In this document: positions 8,239 through 16,815 of the stretch, one piece after another
How positions within the stretch are numbered: the first letter of the stretch is position 1
Layout of the letters: every line of letters starts with the position of its first letter
Source: an uncultured Prevotellaceae bacterium
Lineage (GTDB): Bacteria; Bacteroidota; Bacteroidia; Bacteroidales; Bacteroidaceae
Reading direction: 5' to 3'
NCBI GenBank assembly: GCA_902779455.1
Contig: CACZBS010000019.1
Coordinates: 1-60,675, forward strand
Length of the DNA: 60,675 bases
Made by a program: the position numbers and the translations under genes
Notes under the pieces: generated by a model
What the model was told of the DNA's origin: nothing
What the model saw: only the letters and a program-made list of their open reading frames with translations
Databases searched by the model: none

Positions 8239-9141
8239 ATGACAAAGTATAGCAAATACAATCCCGTCTATCGTCTGCAGAAATGGCTCGACAGCGTGCC
8301 AGGACAGACGTTCATGAACTACGCCTACAGCTGGGGCGCATCTATCGTCATCCTCGGCGCCCTGTTCAAGCTGACCCACCTGCCGGGCGCCAACTTCTGG
8401 CTGTTCCTCGGCATGGGAACTGAGGTGTTCGTCTTCTTCATCGCAGGCTTCGACCGTCCGTTCGACAAGACGGAGGACGGCAAGGATCTGCCCACGCACG
8501 TCGACCTCGAAGGTCTGCCGACGACGGAGGGCGCAGAGCCCGTCGAGGGCATCGAGGGCGCTGGCCTGCAGCCGGCTGCCGTCATCGGTGGCGGCGTGGC
8601 TGGCGGCACGATTGTCGGCGGCACGGTCGCTGGCGGCGGCGGTGGCGGCGGAACCATCATCATCGGCGGCGGTGGCGGTGGCAGCGCTGAGAGCGTGGCC
8701 GCTGGCGAAGGCGTCGAAGTGGGCGCTGGAGGTGCCGGCGTCGTTGGCGGTGGCGGCATCATCGGCGGCATCGTCGCTCCGCAGCAGCCCGAGCTGCCCG
8801 ACATCGACCCCGAGGAGATGGAGGAGGCCACGCAGGGCTACGTGGAGCAGCTGAAGGCCCTGACCGAGACGCTGAAGAAGGTGTCGGAGCAGAGCGAGCG
8901 GCTGACGCGCGACTCCGAGGAGATGGAGAACCTGAACCGCACGCTGACCGGCATCTGCAAGGTCTACGAGATGCAGCTTAAGGGTGCCAGCCAGCAGATC
9001 GGCACCATCGACGAGATCAACGAGCAGAGCCGCCGCATGGCCGACCAGATTGCTGAGCTCAACAAGATCTATACGCGCATGATCGAGGCCATGACGGTCA
9101 ACATGCCTAAGGGGGCGCAGATAGTGAAGAGTGAAGAATGA
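8239..9141 (+). CDS. gldL: T9SS motor protein GldL/PorL with glycine-rich linker
   Basis: GldL and GldM form the inner-membrane, proton-driven motor of the T9SS. Two membrane helices lie at about residues 27-46 and 51-71, and the second contains Glu62 (GMGTEVFVFFIAGFD), matching the membrane glutamate known to be essential in GldL. A cytoplasmic coiled coil follows at about 205-290 (YVEQLKALTETLKKV...). Between them, residues 117-180 form a very glycine-rich stretch with runs of 6-7 Gly, unusual for the family. The final residues VKSEE are encoded by heptamer repeats that continue past the stop. It lies 93 bp after gldK. Confidence 0.95.
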   Translation: MTKYSKYNPVYRLQKWLDSVPGQTFMNYAYSWGASIVILGALFKLTHLPGANFWLFLGMGTEVFVFFIAGFDRPFDKTEDGKDLPTHVDLEGLPTTEGAEPVEGIEGAGLQPAAVIGGGVAGGTIVGGTVAGGGGGGGTIIIGGGGGGSAESVAAGEGVEVGAGGAGVVGGGGIIGGIVAPQQPELPDIDPEEMEEATQGYVEQLKALTETLKKVSEQSERLTRDSEEMENLNRTLTGICKVYEMQLKGASQQIGTIDEINEQSRRMADQIAELNKIYTRMIEAMTVNMPKGAQIVKSEE

Positions 9142-9200
9142 TAAGTGATGAGTGAAAAGTGATGAGTGATGAGTGAAGAATGAAAAATTTGCTTCCGCTC
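9122..9200. repeat. Heptamer repeat (GTGAAGA family), gldL end / gldL-gldM spacer
   Basis: Tandem variants of the 7-mer AGTGAAG / AGTGATG run from the last codons of gldL through the spacer to gldM, ending AATTTGCTTCCGCTC. The same arm-plus-TTTGC structure recurs at 10795, 31114, 39205 and 46622. Confidence 0.75.
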
Positions 9201-9225
9201 AGATGCTTAATGTAAATACCAAATA

Positions 9226-10791
9226 ATGGCTATAAAGAAAAGACCCGTCTCTCCGCGCCAGAAGATGATCAACCTGATGTACGTCGTCCTCATGGCCATG
9301 CTCGCCTTGAACGTATCCAACGAGGTGCTCAACGGCTTTGCCATCGTCGGCGAGAGCATCGGGCGCACCACGGAGAACGCCATCAAGGATAATCTCTCCA
9401 TCTATGAGGCTTTCGAGCAGCAGATGGAGGCCAACCCGCAGAAGGTGCGCGAGTGGTACGAGAAGGCACAGCAGGTGAAGCTCATGAGCGACTCGCTCTA
9501 CGACTTCGCGGCTGAGCTTAAGCTCGCCATCGCCCAAGAGGCCGACGGCAGCGATGCCAACCCCGACAGCCTGCGCAACCAGGAGGACCTGGAGGCTTCG
9601 AACCAGGTGATGCTGGCCCCGGGCCGCGGTCGCGGACAGGAGCTCAAGGACGCCATCGACAGCTATCGGCAGCGCATCCTCAGCATGATCCCCGACACGG
9701 CCAAGCAGCGCAACATCGCCAGCGACCTGACCACCGACGTCAACCGCCGTGCCCGCTCGCTGGGCAAGAACTGGCAGGAGTCGCAGTTTGAGGCCATGCC
9801 CGCCATCGCCGCCGTCACCATCCTGTCGAAGCTGCAGGGCGACGTGCGCAATGCTGAGAAGGAGGTGCTCCACACGCTGGTGCAGAACATCGACGTCAAG
9901 GATATCCGCGTCAACCTGCTCGAGGCTTTCGTCATCCCTAACTCGCAGACCATCGTCCGCGGCGACAAGTTCTCGGCTAAGATCGTCATGGCCGCCGTCG
10001 ACACCACGCAGGTGCCGGAGATCTACATCGGCGGACAGAAGATGAACCTCCGCGACGGCGTCTACGAGACCGTCTGTGGCCGCACGGGCGACTTCACCCT
10101 CGCCGGATATATCGAGACGGTCAACGGCAACGGCGACCGCCTGCGCCGCGACTTCCAGCAGAAGTACACCGTCGTCGACCCCTCGGCCACCGTCTCGGCC
10201 GACCTGATGAACATGCTCTATGCGGGCTACAACAACCCGATCAGCGTCTCCGTGCCGGGTGTGCCCCTGAACAAGATCCAGGCGACGATGACCAACGGCT
10301 CGCTGACGCCCACAGGGCCCGGCAAGTACATCGCCAAGCCCTCGAAGATCGGACAGGACGCCACCATCACCGTCACCTCGACCAACACGGGACGGCCGCA
10401 GCAGATGGGACAGTTCACCTTCCGTGTGCGCAAGCTGCCCGACCCGACGCCTTACATCGACATCAAGGACGAGGGCGGCAACCCCTCGCGCTTCAAGGGC
10501 GGCAACATGCCCAAGGGCAGTCTGCTCGCCACCGAAGGCATCGGAGCCGCCATCGACGACGGCATCCTCGACATCGGCTTCCGTGTGCTCTCCTTCGAGA
10601 CCGTCTTCTTTGACAACATGGGTAACGCCAAGCCCCTGGCCAGCGACGGCGCACGCTTCTCCGCTGCCCAGAAGGAGCAGTTCCGCCGTCTCTCGCGCGG
10701 CCGCCGCTTCTACATCTCGCGGGTCGTTGCCATCGGTCCCGACGGCATCGAGCGCACCCTTTCGGCCGCCATGGAGCTGAAGGTGCAATAA
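9226..10791 (+). CDS. gldM: T9SS periplasmic shaft / motor protein GldM/PorM
   Basis: The 521-residue protein has one N-terminal membrane helix (KMINLMYVVLMAMLALNVS) followed by a large periplasmic region of helical and Ig-like domains, as in known GldM structures. It couples the GldL proton motor to the outer-membrane GldK/GldN ring. The opening MAIKKRPVSPRQKMINLMYV is strongly conserved in this family. The length matches the usual 510-525 residues, and no insertion or damage is seen. The start at 9226 follows an AT-rich spacer made of heptamer repeats, so ribosome access to gldM may depend on folding of that spacer. Confidence 0.96.
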   Translation: MAIKKRPVSPRQKMINLMYVVLMAMLALNVSNEVLNGFAIVGESIGRTTENAIKDNLSIYEAFEQQMEANPQKVREWYEKAQQVKLMSDSLYDFAAELKLAIAQEADGSDANPDSLRNQEDLEASNQVMLAPGRGRGQELKDAIDSYRQRILSMIPDTAKQRNIASDLTTDVNRRARSLGKNWQESQFEAMPAIAAVTILSKLQGDVRNAEKEVLHTLVQNIDVKDIRVNLLEAFVIPNSQTIVRGDKFSAKIVMAAVDTTQVPEIYIGGQKMNLRDGVYETVCGRTGDFTLAGYIETVNGNGDRLRRDFQQKYTVVDPSATVSADLMNMLYAGYNNPISVSVPGVPLNKIQATMTNGSLTPTGPGKYIAKPSKIGQDATITVTSTNTGRPQQMGQFTFRVRKLPDPTPYIDIKDEGGNPSRFKGGNMPKGSLLATEGIGAAIDDGILDIGFRVLSFETVFFDNMGNAKPLASDGARFSAAQKEQFRRLSRGRRFYISRVVAIGPDGIERTLSAAMELKVQ

Positions 10792-10794
10792 AAG

Positions 10795-10862
10795 GGAAAA
10801 GTGAATAGTGAAAAGTGAATAATTTGCTTCCGCAGTGGAGGGAAAAGTGAAAAATGAAAAGA
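10795..10862. repeat. Heptamer repeat, gldM-gldN spacer
   Basis: Copies of the heptamer AAAAGTGA / ATAGTGA surround AATTTGCTTCCGCAG. Only one arm orientation is present. The repeat abuts the gldN start region and supplies the ATG at 10854. Confidence 0.7.
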
Positions 10863-10865
10863 GAT

Positions 10866-11936
10866 ATGACTAAAATGAATATTCGCTGGATCGTGGCAAT
10901 GGTGCTCTTCGCCGCTCATTGTTCGTTGTTCATCAGCACAGCGCAGGCTCAGCCCCGGCAGCGCCGCGCACAGGCGCAGCAGGCCCAACAGCAGAAGGCG
11001 CAGCAGGCCCAGGGCGGCAGCTCGATGTCGCAGCGCATGCGCATCCAGTATCCCACGGCCGTCGACATGCCTGAGGACGTCGTATGGCGCCGCGACATCT
11101 ATCGCGAGATCGACCTTAACCACGAGGACAACGCCGGACTCTACTATCCCGTCGAGCCCATGGGGCGCCAGATGAACCTCTTCACCTACGTCTTCCGCCT
11201 CGCACTGGCCGGCTATATTCCCGTCTATGAGTATAACCTCGACGGCAACGAGGTGCTCGAGTCTGACACGAAGGTCGAGATGAAGTCTATCCTCGACAAC
11301 TACCATATCTACTACGAGGAGAAGGACGGCAAGATCAAGGTGGAGAACAGCGACATTCCCTCGCCTGAGGTGAAGCTCTACTACCTCAAGGAGAGCGCCT
11401 ACTTCGACCAGGCCAATTCCACGTTCCACATCAAGCCGCAGGCCTTCTGTCCCGTCATGCTCCGCGAGGACGACTTCGGGGGCGAGGCCGCCAAGTACCC
11501 GCTCTTCTGGGTGAAGTATAGCGACGTGGAGCCCTTCCTCAGCCGTCAGACCATCAAGACGAGCGACATCAACGACGCGGCCGTCATGACCCTCGACGAC
11601 TACTTCGCCATGAACAAATATCGCGGCAAGATCTACAAGACTGCCAACCGCCTCGGCAAGACCCTCATGCAGATCGCCCAGGGCGACTCCACCAAGCTCA
11701 CCGCCGAGCAGAAGCGCATCGAGGCTGAGCTCGAGGCCTTCCGCAACAACATCTTCGGCGCACCCGAGAAGCGCGACTCGCTCGACTCGCTGGCCATGGC
11801 CTCCGACTCGAAGAAGCTGAAAGGCCAGAAGCGCAGCCGTCGCGGCAGCGAGCCGAAGGAGAAGACCGTCCGTCAGAAGAGCTCCTCCGGTTCCTCCGGC
11901 GCCGCCCGCGTCTCAGTGCGCCGCGAGCGTCACTGA
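10866..11936 (+). CDS. gldN: T9SS ring protein GldN/PorN
   Basis: GldN binds GldK to form the T9SS periplasmic ring. The product has a signal peptide ending STAQA, a Gln/Ala-rich low-complexity linker (about residues 30-55), then the conserved body MPEDVVWRRDIYREIDL, NAGLYYPVEPMG, and FWVKYSDVEPFLS. The basic Ser/Arg-rich tail (residues 315-356) is likely disordered. Three in-frame ATGs occur (10854, 10866, 10875). The first lies inside the heptamer repeat, so 10866 is preferred, without certainty. It is fifth in the operon, and the family assignment is secure. Confidence 0.94.
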   Translation: MTKMNIRWIVAMVLFAAHCSLFISTAQAQPRQRRAQAQQAQQQKAQQAQGGSSMSQRMRIQYPTAVDMPEDVVWRRDIYREIDLNHEDNAGLYYPVEPMGRQMNLFTYVFRLALAGYIPVYEYNLDGNEVLESDTKVEMKSILDNYHIYYEEKDGKIKVENSDIPSPEVKLYYLKESAYFDQANSTFHIKPQAFCPVMLREDDFGGEAAKYPLFWVKYSDVEPFLSRQTIKTSDINDAAVMTLDDYFAMNKYRGKIYKTANRLGKTLMQIAQGDSTKLTAEQKRIEAELEAFRNNIFGAPEKRDSLDSLAMASDSKKLKGQKRSRRGSEPKEKTVRQKSSSGSSGAARVSVRRERH

Positions 11937-11940
11937 TAGG

Positions 11941-12048
11941 ACCATGTACAATGAATAATGAACAATGTACAATGAAGAGTGAAGGTCGAAATAGCGAATC
12001 GTTCATTCTCCGTTGTACATTGTTCATTATACATTGTACATTTCTTAT
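11941..12048. repeat. Heptamer inverted repeat (ACAATGA / CATTGTA family) overlapping the next gene start
   Basis: Left arm units like ACAATGA, ATAATGA and ACAATGT (about 11945-11973) face right arm units like TTGTACA, TTGTTCA and TTATACA (about 12014-12045). The element spans the start codon of the barrel gene at 11951, so the right arm encodes part of its signal peptide. Confidence 0.75.
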
Positions 12049-12631
12049 TACCCTCTCCGCTCAGGCACAGACCGTGCAGTTCGGCCTGCGCGGCGGCGCC
12101 GACATCATCGACATGCAGTTCACGAGCGACGCCCTCCGCAGCGCCAACCGCGCCGGATTCTTCCTCGGACCGCAGCTGCGCATCCACACACCCGTCGTAG
12201 GCCTCACCGTCGACGTCGCGGCCCTCTATGACCAGCGCGACCTCCGCGTCGAGACCCAGACGCTCAAGCAGAAGACCCTCCAGCTGCCTGCCAACGCCCG
12301 CCTCGGCATCGACCTCATGGGTGTCGTCGGCGTCTACCTCAGCATCGGTCCGCAGCTCAACTTCAACCTCGGCGAGTCCACCTTCTATTGGGAAGACCTC
12401 AAGGGCTACCGCAACCACTTCACCCTCCAGGAGACCACCCTCGGCCTCAATCTCGGCGGCGGCGTCACCCTCGGCCGACATCTCGAGGCCGCCCTCTATT
12501 ACAACATCCCCCTCGGCAAGACCGCCGACATCACCTGGGACACCATCGTCGACGCCCTCCAGGACCAGACCATGCACCGTGCCCGCTCCAAGACCAACGC
12601 TTGGCGCATCGCCCTGACGTACTACTTCTGA
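11951..12631 (+). CDS. PorT-like outer membrane beta-barrel protein
   Basis: The 226-residue protein is predicted to be an eight-strand-type outer-membrane barrel: QTVQFGLRGGADIIDMQF opens the mature part, and the chain ends in the aromatic strand AWRIALTYYF. It is directly downstream of gldN, where T9SS clusters often carry barrel proteins such as PorT/SprT, so a T9SS role is inferred from position. The unusual part is the N-terminus: residues 1-32 are translated from an inverted heptamer repeat, and the hydrophobic core (LRCTLFIIHCTFLITL) is repeat-derived, followed by a plausible cleavage at SAQAQ. A later start would remove the signal peptide. Confidence 0.75.
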   Translation: MNNEQCTMKSEGRNSESFILRCTLFIIHCTFLITLSAQAQTVQFGLRGGADIIDMQFTSDALRSANRAGFFLGPQLRIHTPVVGLTVDVAALYDQRDLRVETQTLKQKTLQLPANARLGIDLMGVVGVYLSIGPQLNFNLGESTFYWEDLKGYRNHFTLQETTLGLNLGGGVTLGRHLEAALYYNIPLGKTADITWDTIVDALQDQTMHRARSKTNAWRIALTYYF

Positions 12632-12696
12632 GCTTCCCTTCATAAGGTTATTCGATATTTTTCCTCTTTTCCTTTGCCCGTTCCAATTTTTTTTCG

Positions 12697-12704
12697 TATA
12701 TTTG
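12697..12704 (+). promoter_or_regulatory. Promoter -7 element (TATATTTG) with -33 TTTG
   Basis: TATATTTG matches TAnnTTTG. A TTTG at 12673-12676 lies 20 bp upstream, the expected -33 spacing. Transcription would begin near 12711, giving a leader of about 313 nt before the ATG at 13024. Confidence 0.7.
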
Positions 12705-12710
12705 CAGCGG

Positions 12711-13023
12711 TGTGGTGAGCCTCGTGCCTGCCGCTCCGTACTTTTCGTGGGAAAAAACAGAAGCGTTATGCTCTTCTCTTGCAAGCTGAAAACCTAGGAA
12801 ATTTTCATTCATTGCAAAGAATCCTCGGAGACCTATGGATGTCTCTCAAAGAAATGAAGAAAGACATGACAGCTTCACGCGTATGCGTGGGACTGCCGTT
12901 TTCATCTTATTCCGTTGGGCTTTCCTAGGGCTTTCAGCTTGGAGATGTGGAACATACAGTTCCACGCTTCATGTGTACGATTTAATTGTTCTCTGTGGGG
13001 CTGGGAGGGCAACATAAAATAAT
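12711..13023 (+). ncRNA. Candidate structured 5' leader RNA (about 313 nt)
   Basis: The leader contains a long-range pairing: 12782-12801 (CAAGCTGAAAACCTAGGAAA) is almost the exact reverse complement of 12921-12941 (TTTCCTAGGGCTTTCAGCTTG). Local hairpins sit inside or after it: GAGAC/GTCTC (12828-12832/12841-12845), CACGC-GTAT-GCGTG (12876-12889), and GTGGAAC-ATACA-GTTCCAC (12947-12965). The length, GC pattern and paired helices suggest a folded regulatory leader or a small RNA. No T-run terminator is evident inside it. The class is not identified. Confidence 0.5.
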
Positions 13024-14601
13024 ATGAAAACTAAACATTTCCTTTTGACCTTGTTGCTTCTTGCTGCAACAACCATTCTGAGTGCCCAAGAAATCGTGAA
13101 GGGCGACATGAACGGCGACAACGAGATTTCTGTAGTCGATGTGACAAACCTGGTGGATGTCGCGCTGGGCCGTTTGCCCAAGCAGACCGTCAGCCTGGGC
13201 GTCGACCCCTACAAGGTTGACAACACCCTGGTTGTCGGCACGTGGTATGCCCCCGACGGCACGTCGTTTACTCTGGATGAAGACGGCACGACCAGTTATC
13301 CCGGCGCCGCCACCTATAAGTTCCGCCCCAACCTGGGCACGCTCTTATTCTTCAACGCCAAAGGCGTGCCTGTGAAGAAGCTGACGATCGAGGAGGTGGA
13401 GCCGGCCCGCTATCTGCTGACGACGGACTACTCGAAGAATGCCTTCATCTACTATACCGGCGAGGCTTCGCTAGCTACAGGCATCACCCTCGACCAGACC
13501 TCGCTCTCCTTGAACAGCGGCACCACCGCCCAGCTTTCTGCCACCATCAGCCCAGAGGATGCCATCGCCACCATCACGTGGACGAGCAGCGACGAGAGCA
13601 TAGCCACCGTTGACCAGAACGGTCTTGTGACAGCCGTAGCCAGCGGCACCTGCACCATCACGGCCACGACGAGCGTCAGCGGAAAGACGGCGACGTGCGA
13701 GGTGACCGTCGTCCAGTTGGTGACAAGCATCACGCTCAGCCATACCACCCTCAACCTTGAGAAGGAAGATTATAAGAAACTCACTGCCACCGTCCAGCCT
13801 TCCAATGCCTCCAACACAAAAGTGACATGGAGCAGTAGCGACGAGAACGTGGCATTAGTGACGAGCAGCGGCCTCGTTGAAGCTACAGGATGGGGCCAAT
13901 GCACGATTACTTGCACGGCTGCTGATGGGAGCGGCATAACAGCAACGTGTAAGATCATTGTCAATAATACTGAGTATGTCGACCTGGGTCTGCCATCAGG
14001 CACACTGTGGGCCGCATGTAATATAGGTGCATACAACCCCGAAGAATATGGGGACTATTTCGCCTGGGGTGAGGTCACGGGCTATCTGGACGGCAAGACT
14101 ACTTTCGATTGGAGCACGTATAAGTTTTGTAATGGTGATTGGAACCAACTGACTAAATATTGCCCGAAGTACGATTATGGCTATAACGGCTTCCGAGACT
14201 ATCTGATAGAGCTGGAGCCTGCTGACGATGCCGCCTACGTCAACTGGGGCCCTGAATGGCGCATGCCAACTAATGGTCAGTGGGAAGAGTTGATCAACAG
14301 CAACTACACCACTTCCACGTGGACTTCTCAGAACAATGTCAATGGCCTACTGATTACCAGCAATACGAATGGCAATTCCGTCTTCCTGCCTGCCGCAGAC
14401 GAGTGCGCCGGCAGTTCGCTCGGTGAAAGTGCGGGTTCGTACGGCTTCTACTGGTCGCGCACGGTCTACGAGAGCGATCCGGGCAGTGCATGCGACATGA
14501 GCTTTAGCGACCCAATCTTTAATTATGAGTACAGTTTCAGAACCCTCGCCACTTCCCGCTACAAGGGTCTGAGCGTTCGCCCTGTACGGTCCTCAGAATA
14601 A
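13024..14601 (+). CDS. Secreted protein: dockerin-like segment, two BIG2 Ig-like domains, FISUMP C-terminal domain
   Basis: After a signal peptide (MKTKHFLLTLLLLAATTILSA) comes a single dockerin-like, calcium-loop segment (KGDMNGDNEISVVDVTNLVD, about residues 25-45). Then follow a short beta region, two bacterial Ig-like (BIG2) domains at about 155-235 and 236-318 (ITWTSSDESIATVDQNGLV; VTWSSSDENVALVTSSGLV), and a C-terminal FISUMP-type domain beginning YVDLGLPSGTLWAACNIG. This is a surface or extracellular protein; adhesion or polymer binding is likely but unproven. It has no T9SS C-terminal sorting domain that I can see. A long folded leader precedes it. Confidence 0.8.
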   Translation: MKTKHFLLTLLLLAATTILSAQEIVKGDMNGDNEISVVDVTNLVDVALGRLPKQTVSLGVDPYKVDNTLVVGTWYAPDGTSFTLDEDGTTSYPGAATYKFRPNLGTLLFFNAKGVPVKKLTIEEVEPARYLLTTDYSKNAFIYYTGEASLATGITLDQTSLSLNSGTTAQLSATISPEDAIATITWTSSDESIATVDQNGLVTAVASGTCTITATTSVSGKTATCEVTVVQLVTSITLSHTTLNLEKEDYKKLTATVQPSNASNTKVTWSSSDENVALVTSSGLVEATGWGQCTITCTAADGSGITATCKIIVNNTEYVDLGLPSGTLWAACNIGAYNPEEYGDYFAWGEVTGYLDGKTTFDWSTYKFCNGDWNQLTKYCPKYDYGYNGFRDYLIELEPADDAAYVNWGPEWRMPTNGQWEELINSNYTTSTWTSQNNVNGLLITSNTNGNSVFLPAADECAGSSLGESAGSYGFYWSRTVYESDPGSACDMSFSDPIFNYEYSFRTLATSRYKGLSVRPVRSSE

Positions 14602-14701
14602 GTGCATTCTCAGCCCCTTGGCACACCCACCTCCGTTGCTTCCCGCCGCCCAGCCTGCTCGAGAGAGCGTGTCAAGACTTTTAGTGACCGTAAATAATAA
14701 C

Positions 14702-14800
14702 TTGGTACGATTTAGGAGGTCACGTGTCCCCACGTGACACCTGCGGCGAGTGCGACGTGGGGACACGTCGCCTCCTACAGGGGCAGCCAAATTGTACCAA
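14702..14800. repeat. Palindromic element, copy B (about 99 bp)
   Basis: Outer ends TTGGTACGATTT and AAATTGTACCAA form an inverted repeat around the core TAGGAGGTCACGTGTCCCC...GGGGACACGTCGCCTCCTA (14713-14777). The copy at 30174-30271 matches it almost base for base, and copy A (4057-4121) shares the core only. A MITE-like or REP-like element is the simplest reading. It lies in the 14602-15090 gap, which otherwise holds only a terminator and ATTCGTG repeats. Confidence 0.8.
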
Positions 14801-14931
14801 TTTATTTTTTTTGCATATTACTTAAACGAGGGTTTGCAGGTCTAACTGACTCCCTTTCTGGGAATAGTCTAACCTTACTGCCCAATGTGGCGGCGGATCC
14901 GACTGGGCCGATCTGGCTGGGGGGACAATAT

Positions 14932-14968
14932 AATAAGGAGTGACTTCCGTGGGGAGTCACTCCTTATT
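14932..14968. terminator. Strong hairpin terminator between converging genes
   Basis: Perfect 14-bp stem (AATAAGGAGTGACT, 14932-14945, with AGTCACTCCTTATT, 14955-14968) and a 9-nt loop, followed by TATA. It lies between the 13024 gene and the minus-strand cysS end, so it may serve both. Confidence 0.75.
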
Positions 14969-15090
14969 TATATTGGGCGGGCCGAGCGAACTGCTCATTC
15001 GTGCAATTCGTGTAATTCGTGGTCAATAATATTCCCGTCGGATTCGTGGTCAGGATTATTCCAGTCGGATTCGCGGGCTGGGGCAAGGCG

Positions 15091-16647
15091 TCAGCGGTTC
15101 AGCTTCCAGGTGGCGCCGTCCTTGGTGTCCTTCACCTCGAAGCCGGCGGCGGCCAGCTGGTCGCGGATGAGGTCGCTGGTGGCCCAGTCCTTGGCGGCCT
15201 TGGCCTTGGCGCGCAGGTCGAGGACCATGTCGACGACGTGGCCGAAGGCCTCCTCGCGCTCCGCATTCGAGGCCGAGCGCTGCTGTGGCTGGAGGCCCAG
15301 CAGGTCCTCGACGAAGAGGTGCATCACCTCCCCCAGCTCGCGGAGGCAGTCGGCGCAGATGGTGGCCTTATGGTCCTGCAGCTTGTTGATGACGGAGCAA
15401 GCCTCGAAGAGGTGGCTGATGAGCTGCGGCGTGGCCAGGTCGTCGTTCATGGCGTCGTAGCAGCGCTGGCGCAGGCCGCGGACGATGCGCTCCGTCTCGG
15501 CGTCGCATTGCTGTGAACCGTCACACTGTGACGGTTGACCGGACTGGAGACGCTCGAGGGCGCCCATGGCGTCCATGAGCTTCTCGAGGCCCTTCTCGGC
15601 GGCCTGCAGGGCCTCGTCGCTGAAGTCGACCGTGCCGCGATAGTGGGCCGAGAGGATGAAAAATCGGATGGTCATGGGCGAGTAGGCCTTCGAGAGCAGG
15701 GGATGCTGTCCGGTGAAGAACTGCTCGAGCGTGATGAAGTTGCCGAGCGACTTGCCCATCTTCTGTCCGTTGATGGTGATCATGTTGTTGTGCATCCAGT
15801 AGTGCACCATCGGGTGGCCCATCGAGGCGACGGCCTGCGCGATCTCGCACTCATGGTGGGGGAAGATGAGGTCCATGCCGCCGCCGTGGATGTCGAACTC
15901 GTCGCCCAGATACTTGCGCCCCATGGCCGTGCACTCGCAGTGCCATCCGGGGAATCCGTCGGAGATGAGCTTGTGGTGATGGCCGTCCTCGGGGATGTCG
16001 AAGTCGACGTGCCAGCGCATGATGTGCTCCGGCTGCGCCTGCTTCCACAGGGCGAAGTCGGCCTGGCTCTTCTTCTCGCCGACGCCGTCGAGGTTGTCGC
16101 GCGAGGCGTCCTTCACGTTCTCCAGCGAGCGGCCTGAGAGGATGCCGTACTTATACTGCTTGTTGTAGGCCTCGATGTCGAAATAGATCGAGCCGTTCGA
16201 CTCGTAGGCGAAGCCGCGGTCGAGGATCTGCTGCACCAGCTCGCGCTGCTCGAGGATGTGGCCCGTGGCGTGCGGCTCGATCGAGGGGCGCAGGCAGCCC
16301 AGGGCGTCCATCGCCTGATGATAGCGGTTGGTGTAGTACTGGGCGATCTCCATCGGCTCCAGCTGTTCCAGTCGGGCCTTTTTGGCTATCTTGTCCTCGC
16401 CCTCGTCGGCGTCGTGCTCCAGGTGGCCCACGTCGGTGATGTTGCGCACGTAGCGCACCTTGTAGCCCAGGTGCTTGAGGTAGCGGAAGACGAGGTCGAA
16501 GGTGATGGCGGGCCGTGCGTGGCCCAGGTGCGGGTCGCCGTAGACGGTGGGTCCGCAGACATACATGCCCACGTTGGGGGCATGCAGCGGCTTGAACAGT
16601 TCTTTCTGTCGCGTCAGCGTATTATAGATGACGAGTCTTGATTCCAT
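15091..16647 (-). CDS. cysS: Cysteinyl-tRNA synthetase
   Basis: A class I aminoacyl-tRNA synthetase that charges tRNA-Cys. From the ATG at 16647 the protein is 518 residues. The HIGH motif reads HLGHAR (residues 40-45), preceded by the zinc cysteine in VCGPTVYGD. Further zinc ligands lie in WHCECTAM and FPHHECE, and the KMSKS motif reads KMGKSLGNF. The ORF extends 22 codons upstream, but those overlap the promoter at 16683-16690, so the later start is correct. The length is normal (about 490-520), and no insertion is seen. It is transcribed alone. Confidence 0.97.
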   Translation of the reverse strand: MESRLVIYNTLTRQKELFKPLHAPNVGMYVCGPTVYGDPHLGHARPAITFDLVFRYLKHLGYKVRYVRNITDVGHLEHDADEGEDKIAKKARLEQLEPMEIAQYYTNRYHQAMDALGCLRPSIEPHATGHILEQRELVQQILDRGFAYESNGSIYFDIEAYNKQYKYGILSGRSLENVKDASRDNLDGVGEKKSQADFALWKQAQPEHIMRWHVDFDIPEDGHHHKLISDGFPGWHCECTAMGRKYLGDEFDIHGGGMDLIFPHHECEIAQAVASMGHPMVHYWMHNNMITINGQKMGKSLGNFITLEQFFTGQHPLLSKAYSPMTIRFFILSAHYRGTVDFSDEALQAAEKGLEKLMDAMGALERLQSGQPSQCDGSQQCDAETERIVRGLRQRCYDAMNDDLATPQLISHLFEACSVINKLQDHKATICADCLRELGEVMHLFVEDLLGLQPQQRSASNAEREEAFGHVVDMVLDLRAKAKAAKDWATSDLIRDQLAAAGFEVKDTKDGATWKLNR

Positions 16648-16682
16648 AATGCTTTTTTCCTTATTATATGGTGATTGTGGCG

Positions 16683-16690
16683 CAAAGGTA
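16683..16690 (-). promoter_or_regulatory. Promoter -7 element (TACCTTTG) for cysS
   Basis: The minus strand reads TACCTTTG, about 36 bp before the cysS ATG. It decides the start at 16647 over the longer frame. Confidence 0.65.
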
Positions 16691-16797
16691 CGAAAAATCC
16701 ACTGATTTCGCACTGTCTGTGTCGAAAAATTTGAGTCTTCAAGCCTTTTCTTATTAGATTTTCACACAAAAGGGCCATGAATGTCAAACATTTTGTG

Positions 16798-16805
16798 TAA
16801 TTTTG
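16798..16805 (+). promoter_or_regulatory. Promoter -7 element (TAATTTTG) for the DUF488 operon
   Basis: TAATTTTG matches TAnnTTTG and lies 10 bp before the ATG at 16816, implying a very short leader. Confidence 0.6.
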
Positions 16806-16815
16806 CAGAGTCATC

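Noticed and set aside
9199-10788. Long antisense frame across gldM (529 codons)
   Set aside because: A GC-rich shadow: its codons mirror gldM, it has no family match, and gldM is certain.
12835-13017. 60-codon frame inside the leader (MDVSQRNEERHDSFTRMRGT)
   Set aside because: It overlaps the strong RNA stems and has no protein-like pattern. It is better explained as structured leader, although a leader peptide cannot be fully excluded.
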